From Jeotgalibaca dankookensis (lineage in GTDB: Bacteria > Bacillota > Bacilli > Lactobacillales > Aerococcaceae), in NCBI RefSeq assembly GCF_002005405.1, contig NZ_CP019728.1, positions 496,001 through 560,000 of the forward strand: 64,000 bases of DNA. Reading direction: 5' to 3'. Below, piece after piece: positions 9,431-20,359 of this stretch. The notes beneath the pieces are model-generated. The model worked only from the letters and a program-made list of their open reading frames with translations. It ran no database searches and was not told the origin of the DNA. Numbering within the stretch: position 1 is the stretch's first letter; each line of letters starts with the position of its first letter. A program made the translations under genes and the position numbers.

Positions 9431-9492
9431 TGATGTTTGTAAGATGACATAGAGAGGGGGAGTCGGAAATTAGTTTCCGGCGCAAAAAAGAA

Positions 9493-9789
9493 ATGAAAAT
9501 TACAATCACTGAAGCTGCACAAAAATGGTATGAAGAAGAGATCGGTATTCCAGAAGGCTATGGTATTCGGTTTTTGGGTAAAGTATATGGGAGTAGTCCT
9601 GTTCATGAAGGTTTCTCTTTAGGAATAACAGTAGATAAGCCTGATGAAGTAATGGCTTTGACTACGATTAATCATATTCCTTATTTTGTGGACGCCAATG
9701 ATGAATGGTTTTTTAGTGGTTACGATTTAGAGGTTATCTTAGATGAGACTTTAAATGAACCAGAGTATCTGTTTCATAAAAACAATTAA
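9493..9789 (+). CDS. HesB/YneR-like protein without cysteines
   Basis: Small cytoplasmic protein of 98 residues resembling the HesB/IscA-like YneR group: N-terminal MKITITEAAQKWY, a central FSLGITVDKP and a C-terminal YDLEVILDETL. True A-type iron-sulfur carriers need three conserved cysteines; this protein has none, so it is unlikely to carry a cluster. Its function is unknown. The assignment rests on fold-level pattern and length only. It converges on rnjA with a shared terminator between them. Confidence 0.7.
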   Translation: MKITITEAAQKWYEEEIGIPEGYGIRFLGKVYGSSPVHEGFSLGITVDKPDEVMALTTINHIPYFVDANDEWFFSGYDLEVILDETLNEPEYLFHKNN

Positions 9790-9794
9790 CCGAC

Positions 9795-9836
9795 AAAAAA
9801 ACGGGGCCAAGGTATAGACCTTGACTCCGTTTTTTA
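9795..9836. terminator. Bidirectional terminator between HesB-like gene and rnjA
   Basis: The stem pairs around CCAAGGT-ATAG-ACCTTG and ACGG/CCGT, with an A run on the left and a T run on the right, so it can serve both converging genes. Confidence 0.85.
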
Positions 9837-9845
9837 TTTTGCTGA

Positions 9846-11522
9846 TTAGAGAGGCATAATGACTGGTACAATCATTGGACGTCGTTCTGTTTTTTCAAAT
9901 AAATACGGCTGAACCGCATCAATAATGACATCCTTCAGAGCTTTTTCATTTAGATTTGTTTCAGAAGCTAAAGCTTTTTTTACTTCTTGTTTGATTTGAG
10001 TTTGAGCGCCATTAATTAAGTCGCCTGATTCTCGCATGTAGATAAAGCCACGGGATAAAATATCTGGACCAGCAACGAGTTCTTGATTTTTGAAATCAAC
10101 TGTCAAGACTACAACAACAAGTCCATCTTGGGATAGAACACGGCGATCACGTAAAACGATGTTTCCAATATCGCCAATTCCTTTTCCGTCTACATAGACG
10201 TCACCAGCTGGAAAACTACCAGCTGGACGAGCAGAATCACTAGTCAAAGCTAAAATTTCACCATTATCCATAATAAAACAATTCTCGCGTGGCAATCCAC
10301 ACTGTTCAGCTAGATTAGCATGAATTTTCAGCATTCTGAACTCACCATGAACCGGCATGAAATATTTTGGTTTCATTAAGCGCAACATTAATTTCATTTC
10401 CTGTTGACCACCATGACCTGATGTATGAACATCGTTAATACGGCCGTGGATAACGCGTGCGCCAGCTTCCAATAATTGGTTGATGACACGATTAACACTC
10501 CCAGTATTTCCCGGAATTGGGGAACTTGAAAAAATGACGGTGTCTGCTGGTTGAATTGTAATTTGACGGTGGGTACCATTAGCGATACGACTTAATGCAG
10601 CCATTGGTTCCCCTTGTGACCCTGTACAAACAATCAACACTTTGTCAGCTGGATATTGATTAAGCTCCCGGGCACTTATAAAAGTGTCATCTGGAGCAGT
10701 AATATAACCCAACTCAAGAGCAGTTCGGAAAGAATTTTCCATACTTCTTCCGAAGACTGCAATTTTTTTGCCAGTCGCGATTGCGACTTCAGCTACTTGT
10801 TGTAAGCGTGAAATATTTGACGCAAAAGAGGCGAATATAATTCGGCCTTCAACCTTTTGAATGATATTTGCAAGTGATTGCCCAATAATACTTTCAGATT
10901 TTGTGAATTCAGAAATTTCAGCATTCGTACTATCACTTAATAAAAGTAAAACACCTTCTTCGCCTAATTGTGCAATTCGGTGAAGATTAGCAGGATTTCC
11001 ATCCACCGGGGTAAAATCAAATTTAAAGTCACCTGTGAACACAATGTTACCTGGTGGTGTTTTTACGACAATACCACGGGTGTCTGGAATACTGTGAGTT
11101 GTACGGAAGAAACTAACGCTTGTTTTTCGAAATTTAATAACAGTGTCATCTTTGATTTGATGTAGGACAGCATCACGTAAGAGTCCATGTTCATCTAGTT
11201 TGTTACGAATCAAAGCAAGTGCTATTTCACCAGCATAAATAGGGACATTGATTTCTTTTAATAAAAAAGGAATGCCACCAATATGATCTTCATGTCCGTG
11301 TGAAATAAAAAGACCTTTTATTTTAGCTTGGTTTTGAACGAGGTAGGAATAATCGGGAATGACGTAATCAATTCCCAATAAATCATCTTCTGGGAACATG
11401 ACACCAGAATCAAGAATAATAATTTCATCTTGATATTGAACGGCGTACATATTTTTACCAATTTCGCCTAAACCCCCTAAGGCGAAAACACCTACTTCAT
11501 TATTTTTTATATTTGGTTTCAT
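9846..11522 (-). CDS. rnjA: Ribonuclease J1
   Basis: Metallo-beta-lactamase/beta-CASP ribonuclease of 558 residues with 5'-3' exonuclease and endonuclease activity; a main enzyme of mRNA decay and rRNA maturation. The zinc motif [10 protein letters not shown] is intact, together with [19 protein letters not shown] and the Q-G-E-P segment [12 protein letters not shown]. It overlaps the upstream rpoY by four bases, the conserved rpoY-rnjA arrangement. A paralogue with an altered zinc motif (RNase J2) is at 42.4-44.1 kb, and the two are expected to form a complex. Confidence 0.96.
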   Translation of the reverse strand: MKPNIKNNEVGVFALGGLGEIGKNMYAVQYQDEIIILDSGVMFPEDDLLGIDYVIPDYSYLVQNQAKIKGLFISHGHEDHIGGIPFLLKEINVPIYAGEIALALIRNKLDEHGLLRDAVLHQIKDDTVIKFRKTSVSFFRTTHSIPDTRGIVVKTPPGNIVFTGDFKFDFTPVDGNPANLHRIAQLGEEGVLLLLSDSTNAEISEFTKSESIIGQSLANIIQKVEGRIIFASFASNISRLQQVAEVAIATGKKIAVFGRSMENSFRTALELGYITAPDDTFISARELNQYPADKVLIVCTGSQGEPMAALSRIANGTHRQITIQPADTVIFSSSPIPGNTGSVNRVINQLLEAGARVIHGRINDVHTSGHGGQQEMKLMLRLMKPKYFMPVHGEFRMLKIHANLAEQCGLPRENCFIMDNGEILALTSDSARPAGSFPAGDVYVDGKGIGDIGNIVLRDRRVLSQDGLVVVVLTVDFKNQELVAGPDILSRGFIYMRESGDLINGAQTQIKQEVKKALASETNLNEKALKDVIIDAVQPYLFEKTERRPMIVPVIMPL

Positions 11523-11737
11523 TCAGAAAATTCCGTAATTTCGAAATCGGGTTTATTTTGTTCATATTCTAAATGTTTACCTTGAAGAGGCTGGATAAAC
11601 TCAATATTATAGGGGGTATTTCTATCCAATTTTTTTCTTGCTTCAATTTCGTTTTCTGCTTCTACATAAAGAGACATGGTTGTTTCTCTTGTAGGTACGT
11701 CAAGCATATTAGCTTGATAAGTTACTTTAAAAATCAT
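11519..11737 (-). CDS. rpoY: RNA polymerase epsilon subunit (RpoY, DUF1447)
   Basis: Small accessory RNA polymerase subunit of Firmicutes, 72 residues, usual length about 70. The start MIFKVTYQ, the middle [14 protein letters not shown] and the central [17 protein letters not shown] match the family. An AGGAGTG ribosome binding site precedes the ATG. The 3' end overlaps rnjA by four bases on the same strand, a diagnostic pairing. About 260 bases of intergenic DNA separate it from the divergent ABC transporter genes; I see no further gene there. Confidence 0.93.
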   Translation of the reverse strand: MIFKVTYQANMLDVPTRETTMSLYVEAENEIEARKKLDRNTPYNIEFIQPLQGKHLEYEQNKPDFEITEFSE

Positions 11738-11997
11738 GTTTTATCACTCCTGATAATTCTTTTATTTCGCATTGAAAAAACAACATATTTCCATACGGGT
11801 TCCATTATTGTATTTTTCTATACAATTACTAGTCTCAGTTTACCACAATTAAGGTAAATTCGTATAGCAATCTCATCAATTTCTATTTTAACCGTATCTA
11901 TCAATGAATAATAAAATAATTTGGTAGACCTTTTTCAAATAGTTAGCTAAAATAGACTGATATCTAAAATGAAGGAAAAGATTGGGGGTAGGCTACA

Positions 11998-13728
11998 GTG
12001 TCTTTGATTTGGAAATATGTAAAACGTTATAAATTAGTTTTATTATTAAACGTTATAGGTTCATTTGGTTTTGTTTTTGTAGAATTAGGGTTACCAACAA
12101 TGTTAGCAAATTTAATAAATGGGACCATTGCTGGTATTGGGCAATCGCAAATAAGGAATGTCATTATTTGGATGCTAGCCTTTACCTTTTTTGGTTTTTT
12201 TGGAAGAAGTTTGGTTGCTTACGCAACGAGTCGTCTTACTACAAATATGATAGCAGAGATGCGAAATGATTTATTTAGTAAAATTCAAACCTTCTCTCAT
12301 GAAGAGTTTGATCGTTTGGGCGTGTCATCGTTGGTGACACGAGTTACCAACGATGCATTTATACTGATGCAATTTAGTCAGATGGTACTACGGTTGGGTG
12401 TTTCAACGATCTTGATGCTATTTGCAAGTTTTTACATGATTTTTCAAACGAGTCGTTCTTTATCAATTGTTTTAATTCCAGCATTTCCATTTTTACTTAT
12501 ATCGGTGTTGATTATTGGCAAATTATCTCGACCCTTATCAGAAGCACAACAAAAAAATCTAGACAACATTAACTTAACGCTACGAGAATCTCTAACAGGT
12601 TTACGCGTTATTCGTGCTTTTGTAAGAGAAAAGTTTCAATCAGCTCGTTTTTCGGTTGTGAATGAAGCCTACAGCACGGTAAGTCGGCGTCTTTTTTATT
12701 TAATGGCTTGGACACAACCACTGTTCTCACACGTGATTAATCTCATTATTATTGCCATTGTTTGGATGGGGTCTGATTTACTGGAAACGGGTGATTTACA
12801 AATTGGAACAATGGTTGCTTATATTGAGTATAGTTTCTTCGCACTTTATTCTTTTTTAAATTTTGCCATTGTATTTATGATGTATCCGCGAGCAGCAGTG
12901 TCTGCTGGAAGAATTCAGGAAGTATTTGATACGGTCAGTTCAATTGATTCAAATGAGATGGGAATTCAAGGAACTAAAACTCATGGTTTTATTCAGTTTG
13001 AAAATGTTTCTTTTTCATATCCAGATAATAAAGGAACTCCGGTTATTGAAAATATCAATTTCTCAGCAGGACCAGGACAGACGATTGCTTTTATTGGTAG
13101 TACTGGTAGTGGAAAATCAACGATTATGCAGCTCATTCCGCGGTTCTATGATGTGACAGGTGGAAGAATTATAATGGATGGGTATGATTTAAGAGACTAT
13201 AATTTAAAAGCTTTACGCCAAAAAATAGGTTATATCCCACAAAAATCGTTGCTTTTTACAGGAAGTATTGCTGATAATTTGCGTTATGGGAAATTTAATG
13301 CAACCCATGGGGAAATGGAAGAAGCTTCTGATATATCCCAAGCCACTGATTTTATCTTAGATAAAGCAGAAAAATTCGAAGAGCATTTATCTGAAGGAGG
13401 AAGCAATCTGTCGGGTGGACAAAAACAACGGTTATCAATTGCGAGAGCTGTAGTGCGCCGACCTGATTTTTATATTTTTGATGATAGTTTCTCTGCCTTA
13501 GATTATAAAACAGACCAACAATTGCGAAACCGTTTAAAAAAGGAGACCCTTCATGCGACCGTTATTATTGTTGCGCAACGGGTTAGTTCTATCCTACATG
13601 CAGACAAAATTATTGTTTTAAATGAAGGAAGAGTTGTTGGTGAGGGGACTCATAGGGAACTTCTTAAGACCAATAAAATATACTATGATATTGCATCTTC
13701 TCAACTGAGAGAGGAGGAGTTGGCATGA
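11998..13728 (+). CDS. ABC multidrug exporter subunit with degenerate ATP site (LmrC/BmrC-like)
   Basis: Half-transporter of 576 residues: a six-helix membrane domain (about 1-310) and a nucleotide-binding domain. Walker A is GSTGSGKST and the signature is the normal LSGGQKQR. Walker B reads YIFDDSFSALD, with Asp in place of the catalytic Glu, and the switch His is Gln (IVAQRVSS). This is the pattern of the non-catalytic partner in heterodimeric exporters such as BmrCD, LmrCD and TM287/288. The GTG start follows TTGGGGGTAGG. The stop overlaps the next gene by four bases. Substrate unknown; drugs or lipids are likely for the family. Confidence 0.92.
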   Translation: MSLIWKYVKRYKLVLLLNVIGSFGFVFVELGLPTMLANLINGTIAGIGQSQIRNVIIWMLAFTFFGFFGRSLVAYATSRLTTNMIAEMRNDLFSKIQTFSHEEFDRLGVSSLVTRVTNDAFILMQFSQMVLRLGVSTILMLFASFYMIFQTSRSLSIVLIPAFPFLLISVLIIGKLSRPLSEAQQKNLDNINLTLRESLTGLRVIRAFVREKFQSARFSVVNEAYSTVSRRLFYLMAWTQPLFSHVINLIIIAIVWMGSDLLETGDLQIGTMVAYIEYSFFALYSFLNFAIVFMMYPRAAVSAGRIQEVFDTVSSIDSNEMGIQGTKTHGFIQFENVSFSYPDNKGTPVIENINFSAGPGQTIAFIGSTGSGKSTIMQLIPRFYDVTGGRIIMDGYDLRDYNLKALRQKIGYIPQKSLLFTGSIADNLRYGKFNATHGEMEEASDISQATDFILDKAEKFEEHLSEGGSNLSGGQKQRLSIARAVVRRPDFYIFDDSFSALDYKTDQQLRNRLKKETLHATVIIVAQRVSSILHADKIIVLNEGRVVGEGTHRELLKTNKIYYDIASSQLREEELA

Positions 13729-15500
13729 TGAAACCCAAAAAAATAAGTCAATTTACTTTGTTATGGGCATATATTAAGCCTTATAAACACCGCTTTTATT
13801 TCGCTATTTTACTAACGGTAGCAATGGCCTTTCTAAACGTAATGGAACCTTACGTTTTAGGGCTTGCTATTACCGAGTTAGGAAAAAACGTGGTTAGTAT
13901 CTTTAAAAACGAGCCAGGAGCCATGATCAACTATACGTATGTCTCGCGAATATTAATTATTTATTTCATTCGAGCACTTGCTTATCAGGCTAGTATTCTT
14001 TTTTCACAACGTTTCATGACAAGTGTCGTCCAAAGCGCCATGTTTGACCTGCGATCAGACTTAGACCGTAAAATTAACCGGTTACCTGTTTCTTATTTTG
14101 ACTCGCATTCATTTGGTGATGTCTTGAGCCGTGTTACCAATGATGTGGATGCTGTTTCTAATGCCATGCAACAATCCTTACTACAAGTTGTAAATGCGTT
14201 TTTGGGAATTACTTTTGCTGTTACTATGTTCTTTTGGATTAGTTGGAAATTAGCAATTATTACACTTATTATGATTCCAGCTTCATATTTAATCTCCAAA
14301 AAAATAACGAATATTTCCCAACCCTATTTTACAGGCCAGGCTAAGTACTTAGGGCAATTAAATGGTTTTGTGCAAGAAAATTTAACTGGTTTTTCAGTTA
14401 TAAAACTTTATGGGAAAGAAGAAGATTCTGTAAAAGAATTTTCAGAGATTAATGATCAATTACGTCAGAGTGGATTTAGAGCGGCTTTCATATCCGGACT
14501 GATGTCTCCATTAACGGCTTTAGTTTCTAATTTGGCTTATATTAGTATAGCAGGATTTGGGATTATGCAAGTGATTGCTGGTACGCTTACGATTGGGAAC
14601 GTCCAAGCAGCAGCCCAATATATTTGGCAAATTAACCAACCAATCACAATGGTTACCCAACTCTCAAGTGTGATTCAATCCGCTCTGGCAGCTATACAAC
14701 GTATTTTTGGTTTCTTAGATGAGGAAGAGATAGTAGAAGGGAAGACACAACCACTTCCAGAAGTAATCAAAGGAGACATCACATTTGATAATGTCTCATT
14801 CAATTACTCTGCTGATCAACCACTTATTAAAAATTTTAATGTCAAAGTTACGAGTGGAGAAACGGTTGCGATAGTGGGGCCTACTGGAGCTGGGAAGACC
14901 ACAATGATTAATTTATTAATGCGCTTTTATGATGTGGACTCAGGAGCTATTAAGCTCGATGGTCATGATATCCGTAATTTCACTCATCAAGAATACCGTT
15001 CTCAATTTGGTATGGTCTTACAAGATGCCTGGCTCTATCAAGATACCATTGCTGAAAATATTCGATTTGGTAAATTAGAAGCAAGTGATGCAGAGGTCAA
15101 ACAAGCAGCTGAGATCGCAAACGTGGATCATTTTATACAAAGTCTAGGTGAAGGTTATGGAACTGTTATTAACCAAGAGGCATCAAATCTATCTTTAGGT
15201 CAAAAGCAATTGTTGACGATTGCACGCACCTTTATTGCTAATCCGAAAGTCCTTATTTTGGATGAAGCAACAAGTTCGGTTGATACAAGATTAGAAGTTC
15301 TGATTCAAAAAGCTATGGTTAAAATAATGGAAAAAAGAACCAGTTTTGTAATTGCACACCGTTTATCTACCATTCGAAATGCAGACTTGATTCTAGTCAT
15401 GGATAAAGGACAAGTGATAGAACAAGGAACGCATGAAGAATTAATTTCTCAAAAAGGTTTTTACTATAATCTCTATAATAGTCAGTTTCAAGAAAATTAA
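13725..15500 (+). CDS. ABC multidrug exporter subunit with catalytic ATP site (LmrD/BmrD-like)
   Basis: Half-transporter of 591 residues and partner of the preceding subunit. It has six membrane helices (about 1-330), Walker A GPTGAGKTT, Walker B LILDEATSSVD with the catalytic Glu, and switch His in VIAHRLST. Its own signature is altered to LSLGQKQL. In the heterodimer its Walker motifs face the intact LSGGQ of the partner, forming one working ATP site, while its LSLGQ faces the partner's degenerate Walker B. Start codons ATG-ATG overlap the upstream stop, implying coupled translation and 1:1 assembly. Confidence 0.93.
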   Translation: MMKPKKISQFTLLWAYIKPYKHRFYFAILLTVAMAFLNVMEPYVLGLAITELGKNVVSIFKNEPGAMINYTYVSRILIIYFIRALAYQASILFSQRFMTSVVQSAMFDLRSDLDRKINRLPVSYFDSHSFGDVLSRVTNDVDAVSNAMQQSLLQVVNAFLGITFAVTMFFWISWKLAIITLIMIPASYLISKKITNISQPYFTGQAKYLGQLNGFVQENLTGFSVIKLYGKEEDSVKEFSEINDQLRQSGFRAAFISGLMSPLTALVSNLAYISIAGFGIMQVIAGTLTIGNVQAAAQYIWQINQPITMVTQLSSVIQSALAAIQRIFGFLDEEEIVEGKTQPLPEVIKGDITFDNVSFNYSADQPLIKNFNVKVTSGETVAIVGPTGAGKTTMINLLMRFYDVDSGAIKLDGHDIRNFTHQEYRSQFGMVLQDAWLYQDTIAENIRFGKLEASDAEVKQAAEIANVDHFIQSLGEGYGTVINQEASNLSLGQKQLLTIARTFIANPKVLILDEATSSVDTRLEVLIQKAMVKIMEKRTSFVIAHRLSTIRNADLILVMDKGQVIEQGTHEELISQKGFYYNLYNSQFQEN

Positions 15501-15538
15501 AAAACAGGTTGTGAGAATTTTTCACAACCTGTTTTTTA
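15499..15538. terminator. Bidirectional terminator between ABC exporter genes and def
   Basis: AAAAACAGGTTGTGA pairs with TCACAACCTGTTTTT across a short AT loop. A and T runs flank both sides. Confidence 0.9.
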
Positions 15539-15549
15539 ATTAGTTGACT

Positions 15550-16110
15550 TTAACCAATAACTTTAACATCATCAGAAAGCTCAAATGGCTCTTGATTATT
15601 TATATAATCATAAAACATAATTCCATTTAGATGATCAATTTCGTGTTGAATAACAATAGCAGCGTAGCCCTTAAAACGCTTTTTAAAAGAATTACCATCT
15701 AGATCTTGATAAGTAACGGTAATACGACTATGACGAACAACGAAACCGGGTATTTCCCGGTCAACTGAAAGACAACCTTCTCCATCTTTTAAGCAAGCAT
15801 CAGCGACAGAGTGACTCACAACCTTTGGATTAATCATAACAAGCTCTAATTCAGGAGGATCGTCTTCATACTCTCCAGGAATTAATAGAGCAATCATTCG
15901 CTTGCTAATATCAAGTTGGGGTGCGGCAAGTCCGACACCAGCTCTGAGACCTAATTCCTCAGATAGTTCTGGATCTTGGCTGTTTTTTAAAAATGCCATC
16001 ATATCCTCTGCCAATGTGCGTTCATCAGGTGTTATTGGATGACTCATTTCTTTTGCGATTTTACGCAATGCGGGGTGGCCTTCCCGAACAATGTCTTCCA
16101 TAGTAATCAT
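15550..16110 (-). CDS. def: Peptide deformylase
   Basis: Metalloenzyme that removes the formyl group from nascent proteins; partner activity to Fmt, encoded at 58.9 kb. The product is 186 residues, typical of the type 2 deformylases of Gram-positives. All three signature motifs are present: [13 protein letters not shown] (metal Cys) and QHEIDHLNG (metal His pair and catalytic Glu). The ATG at 16110 follows AAAGGAGAG by seven bases. Transcribed alone on the minus strand, divergent from gdhA. Confidence 0.96.
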   Translation of the reverse strand: MITMEDIVREGHPALRKIAKEMSHPITPDERTLAEDMMAFLKNSQDPELSEELGLRAGVGLAAPQLDISKRMIALLIPGEYEDDPPELELVMINPKVVSHSVADACLKDGEGCLSVDREIPGFVVRHSRITVTYQDLDGNSFKKRFKGYAAIVIQHEIDHLNGIMFYDYINNQEPFELSDDVKVIG

Positions 16111-16207
16111 GGTAACATCTCTCCTTTGTTATTAAATAGATCCGATTAAAAAATATCAACCTAATCATTTTACTACAAGAACTAGCAAAAAGCGAAAGAA
16201 TAAACCG

Positions 16208-16236
16208 TTGTATAAATATCCTGAACACTGTACAAT
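16208..16236 (+). promoter_or_regulatory. Promoter of gdhA
   Basis: TTGTAT (16208-16213), a 17-base spacer and TACAAT (16231-16236), 54 bases before the start codon. Confidence 0.6.
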
Positions 16237-16290
16237 AACGAGATAAGAATACGGTTAAAAAATTGACGAATTCTGTTAGGAGATCAAGGT

Positions 16291-17631
16291 ATGTCACTAT
16301 CCAAAGATTATATTGAAACTGTTTATAAAAAATTAGAAGAGAGGGGCGCTCATCAGACAGAGTTTCTCCAGGCCGTTAGGGAAATGTTTAATACCATTGA
16401 GCCAGTAATCGAAAAAAAACCTGATTATATAAAATGGAATATACTGGAACAATTAGTGGAACCAGAAAGAATCATTACTTTTAAAGTACCTTGGATGGAC
16501 CAAGCTGGTAAAATTAATATTAATAAAGGATATCGTGTGCAATTTAATTCCGCAAAAGGACCTTACAAAGGTGGCTTGCGTTTCCATCCTAGTGTAAATG
16601 AAAGTATTATGAAGTTTCTAGCTTTCGAACAAATTTTTAAAAATAGTTTAACAGGTTTACCAATTGGTGGTGGTAAAGGTGGTTCAGACTTTAATCCAAA
16701 AGGGAAGTCCGATATAGATATTATGCGCTTCTGCCAATCCTTTATGACTGAGTTGCATCGACATATAGGTCCGCAATTAGATATCCCTGCTGGTGATATC
16801 GGTGTCGGTGCACGCGAAATAGGGTACCTATATGGACAATACAAACGATTGAATGGATCAGAAACAGGTGTTTTAACTGGAAAACCAATTAGTATGAATG
16901 GTAGTTTGGGCAGAAAAGAAGCAACCGGGTATGGTCTAGTTTATTACACGGATGAAATGTTAAGAGCTAATGGCAAGTCATTTCAAAATCAAAAAGTTGT
17001 TGTGTCTGGTAGTGGGAATGTCGCAATTTATACTATAAAAAAAGTGCAAGAATATGGTGGAACTGTGATTGCTTGCTCAGATTCAAACGGTTATATTTAT
17101 GATGAATCAGGAATAGATGTTACCTTACTTCAAGAAATTAAAGAAATAAAGCACTTACGACTATCGCAGTATCAGACACAAACAAGTCATTATAGTGAAG
17201 GCAGTATTTGGAATTTAAATAAGCGTTATGATATTGCCTTGCCTTGTGCCACACAGAATGAGATAGATAAAGACAAAGCTCAAAAAATAATTACCAATGG
17301 CGCTTATTGTGTAAGCGAAGGTGCAAATATGCCAAGTACAATCGACGCGATTACTTTGTATCAAAAGAATAAAGTACTTTATGGCCCCGCAAAAGCAGCA
17401 AATGCCGGTGGCGTGGCGACGAGTACACTTGAGATGGCACAAAATGCTTCACACAGTCATTGGCCACGGGAACAGGTTGAAAATGAGTTAAAAGCGATTA
17501 TGAAGAATATTTTTGATACTGTAAATAAAACATGCGAAACATACAATCTTGGTAATAATTATTTAGTAGGGGCAAATATTGCTGCTTTTACTCAAGTAGC
17601 CGACGCTATGATTTATCAAGGAATTGTTTAA
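16291..17631 (+). CDS. gdhA: Glutamate dehydrogenase (probably NADP-specific)
   Basis: Interconverts 2-oxoglutarate plus ammonium and glutamate. The product is 446 residues, matching hexameric bacterial GdhA. The N-terminal domain has the substrate region KGPYKGGLRFHPSV, the catalytic-lysine segment PIGGGKGGSDFNPKGKSD and PAGDIGVGAREIGYLYG. The Rossmann domain follows, with VVVSGSGNVA near residue 235. NADP preference is inferred from similarity to the 445-450 residue class, not from a tested residue. AGGAGA precedes the ATG. It stands alone between def and the pdh region. Confidence 0.95.
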   Translation: MSLSKDYIETVYKKLEERGAHQTEFLQAVREMFNTIEPVIEKKPDYIKWNILEQLVEPERIITFKVPWMDQAGKININKGYRVQFNSAKGPYKGGLRFHPSVNESIMKFLAFEQIFKNSLTGLPIGGGKGGSDFNPKGKSDIDIMRFCQSFMTELHRHIGPQLDIPAGDIGVGAREIGYLYGQYKRLNGSETGVLTGKPISMNGSLGRKEATGYGLVYYTDEMLRANGKSFQNQKVVVSGSGNVAIYTIKKVQEYGGTVIACSDSNGYIYDESGIDVTLLQEIKEIKHLRLSQYQTQTSHYSEGSIWNLNKRYDIALPCATQNEIDKDKAQKIITNGAYCVSEGANMPSTIDAITLYQKNKVLYGPAKAANAGGVATSTLEMAQNASHSHWPREQVENELKAIMKNIFDTVNKTCETYNLGNNYLVGANIAAFTQVADAMIYQGIV

Positions 17632-17649
17632 TTGAATACGAAAAAACTA

Positions 17650-17679
17650 TAAGCTAAGGAAATCTTAGCTTATTTTTTT
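17650..17679 (+). terminator. Terminator after gdhA
   Basis: TAAGCTAAG, loop GAAAT, CTTAGCTTA and a following T run. Confidence 0.9.
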
Positions 17680-17680
17680 A

Positions 17681-19276
<1,596 letters not shown>

Positions 19277-19278
19277 TC

Positions 19279-20256
19279 ATGGCACAAAAAACAATGATTG
19301 AAGCGATTACGGCTGCGCTTGCGCACGAACTTGAAACAGATCCAAATGTCTTGATTTTTGGTGAAGACGTGGGTAAAAACGGAGGAGTATTCCGAGCTAC
19401 TCAAGGACTTCAAGAAGAATTTGGCGAAGATCGCGTATTTGACACTCCTTTAGCAGAATCTGGTATTGGTGGTTTGGCTTTTGGTTTAGCTTTAGAAGGC
19501 TATCGTCCGGTTCCTGAAATCCAATTCTTCGGGTTTGTATTTGAAGTAATGGACTCAATTGTGGGACAAATGGCTCGTACACGCTACCGTATGGGTGGAA
19601 CGCGCAATATTCCTGTTGTGATTCGTTCTCCATTTGGTGGAGGTGTTCATACACCAGAATTGCACTCGGATAACTTAGAAGGATTAATAGCACAATCACC
19701 TGGTATTAAAGTAGTCATTCCATCTAACCCGTATGATGCAAAAGGTTTATTAATTTCTGCTATTCGTGATAATGACCCAGTTATTTACTTAGAACATATG
19801 AAATTATATCGTTCTTTCCGTGATGAAGTTCCTGATGAAGCATACACGGTTCCACTAGGAAAAGCAGCTATTACAAAAGAGGGTACTGATGTTTCAGTTA
19901 TTACTTATGGTGCAATGGTTCGTGAAGCAGTTAAAGCTGCAGAAAAACTTGAAAAAGAAGGTATTTCTGTAGAAATAGTCGATTTACGTACAGTTTCTCC
20001 ATTAGATGTTGAAACAATTATTGCTTCTGTTGAAAAGACAGGTCGCGTTGTTGTTGTTCAAGAAGCACAACGTCAAGCTGGTGTCGGAGCAATGGTGATG
20101 TCAGAAATTTCAGAACGCGCTATTTTATCTTTAGAAGCACCGATTGGTCGTGTAGCAGCACCAGACACTGTTTTCCCATTTGGTCAAGCAGAAAACTCAT
20201 GGTTGCCTAACGCACAAGATATTGAAGACAAAATAAAAGAAGTTTATAATTTCTAA
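19279..20256 (+). CDS. pdhB: Pyruvate dehydrogenase E1 component, beta subunit
   Basis: Partner of PdhA in the heterotetrameric E1. The product is 325 residues, standard. The N-terminal [14 protein letters not shown], the [14 protein letters not shown] segment and [16 protein letters not shown] are family hallmarks; the C-terminal transketolase domain has [22 protein letters not shown] (19261-19267) inside the end of pdhA provides the ribosome binding site. A 13-bp hairpin lies between it and pdhC. Confidence 0.97.
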   Translation: MAQKTMIEAITAALAHELETDPNVLIFGEDVGKNGGVFRATQGLQEEFGEDRVFDTPLAESGIGGLAFGLALEGYRPVPEIQFFGFVFEVMDSIVGQMARTRYRMGGTRNIPVVIRSPFGGGVHTPELHSDNLEGLIAQSPGIKVVIPSNPYDAKGLLISAIRDNDPVIYLEHMKLYRSFRDEVPDEAYTVPLGKAAITKEGTDVSVITYGAMVREAVKAAEKLEKEGISVEIVDLRTVSPLDVETIIASVEKTGRVVVVQEAQRQAGVGAMVMSEISERAILSLEAPIGRVAAPDTVFPFGQAENSWLPNAQDIEDKIKEVYNF

Positions 20257-20272
20257 TTTATTAGGACAGGGT

Positions 20273-20302
20273 AAGTACGGTTTTCGCTAGAAAACTGTAC
20301 TT
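20273..20302 (+). promoter_or_regulatory. Intercistronic hairpin between pdhB and pdhC
   Basis: AAGTACGGTTTTC (20273-20285) pairs with GAAAACTGTACTT (20290-20302) with one G-T wobble and a four-base loop. No T run follows, so a processing or stabilising stem, or a partial terminator, is more likely than a full stop. It splits the operon into pdhAB and pdhC-lpdA. Confidence 0.65.
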
Positions 20303-20359
20303 CCACCTGTTTATAATGACTAAATAAGTTAAACGATGAATTGAAGGGATGATAAGATA

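Noticed and set aside
9429-9434. Complete sigma-A promoter for the HesB-like gene
   Set aside because: TATGAT is present but -35 candidates have 8 or 19-base spacing, so I list only the dyad.
16131-16159. Minus-strand promoter TTGATA-17-TTTAAT for def
   Set aside because: It would start transcription within the def ribosome binding site, so it is unlikely to be the working promoter.
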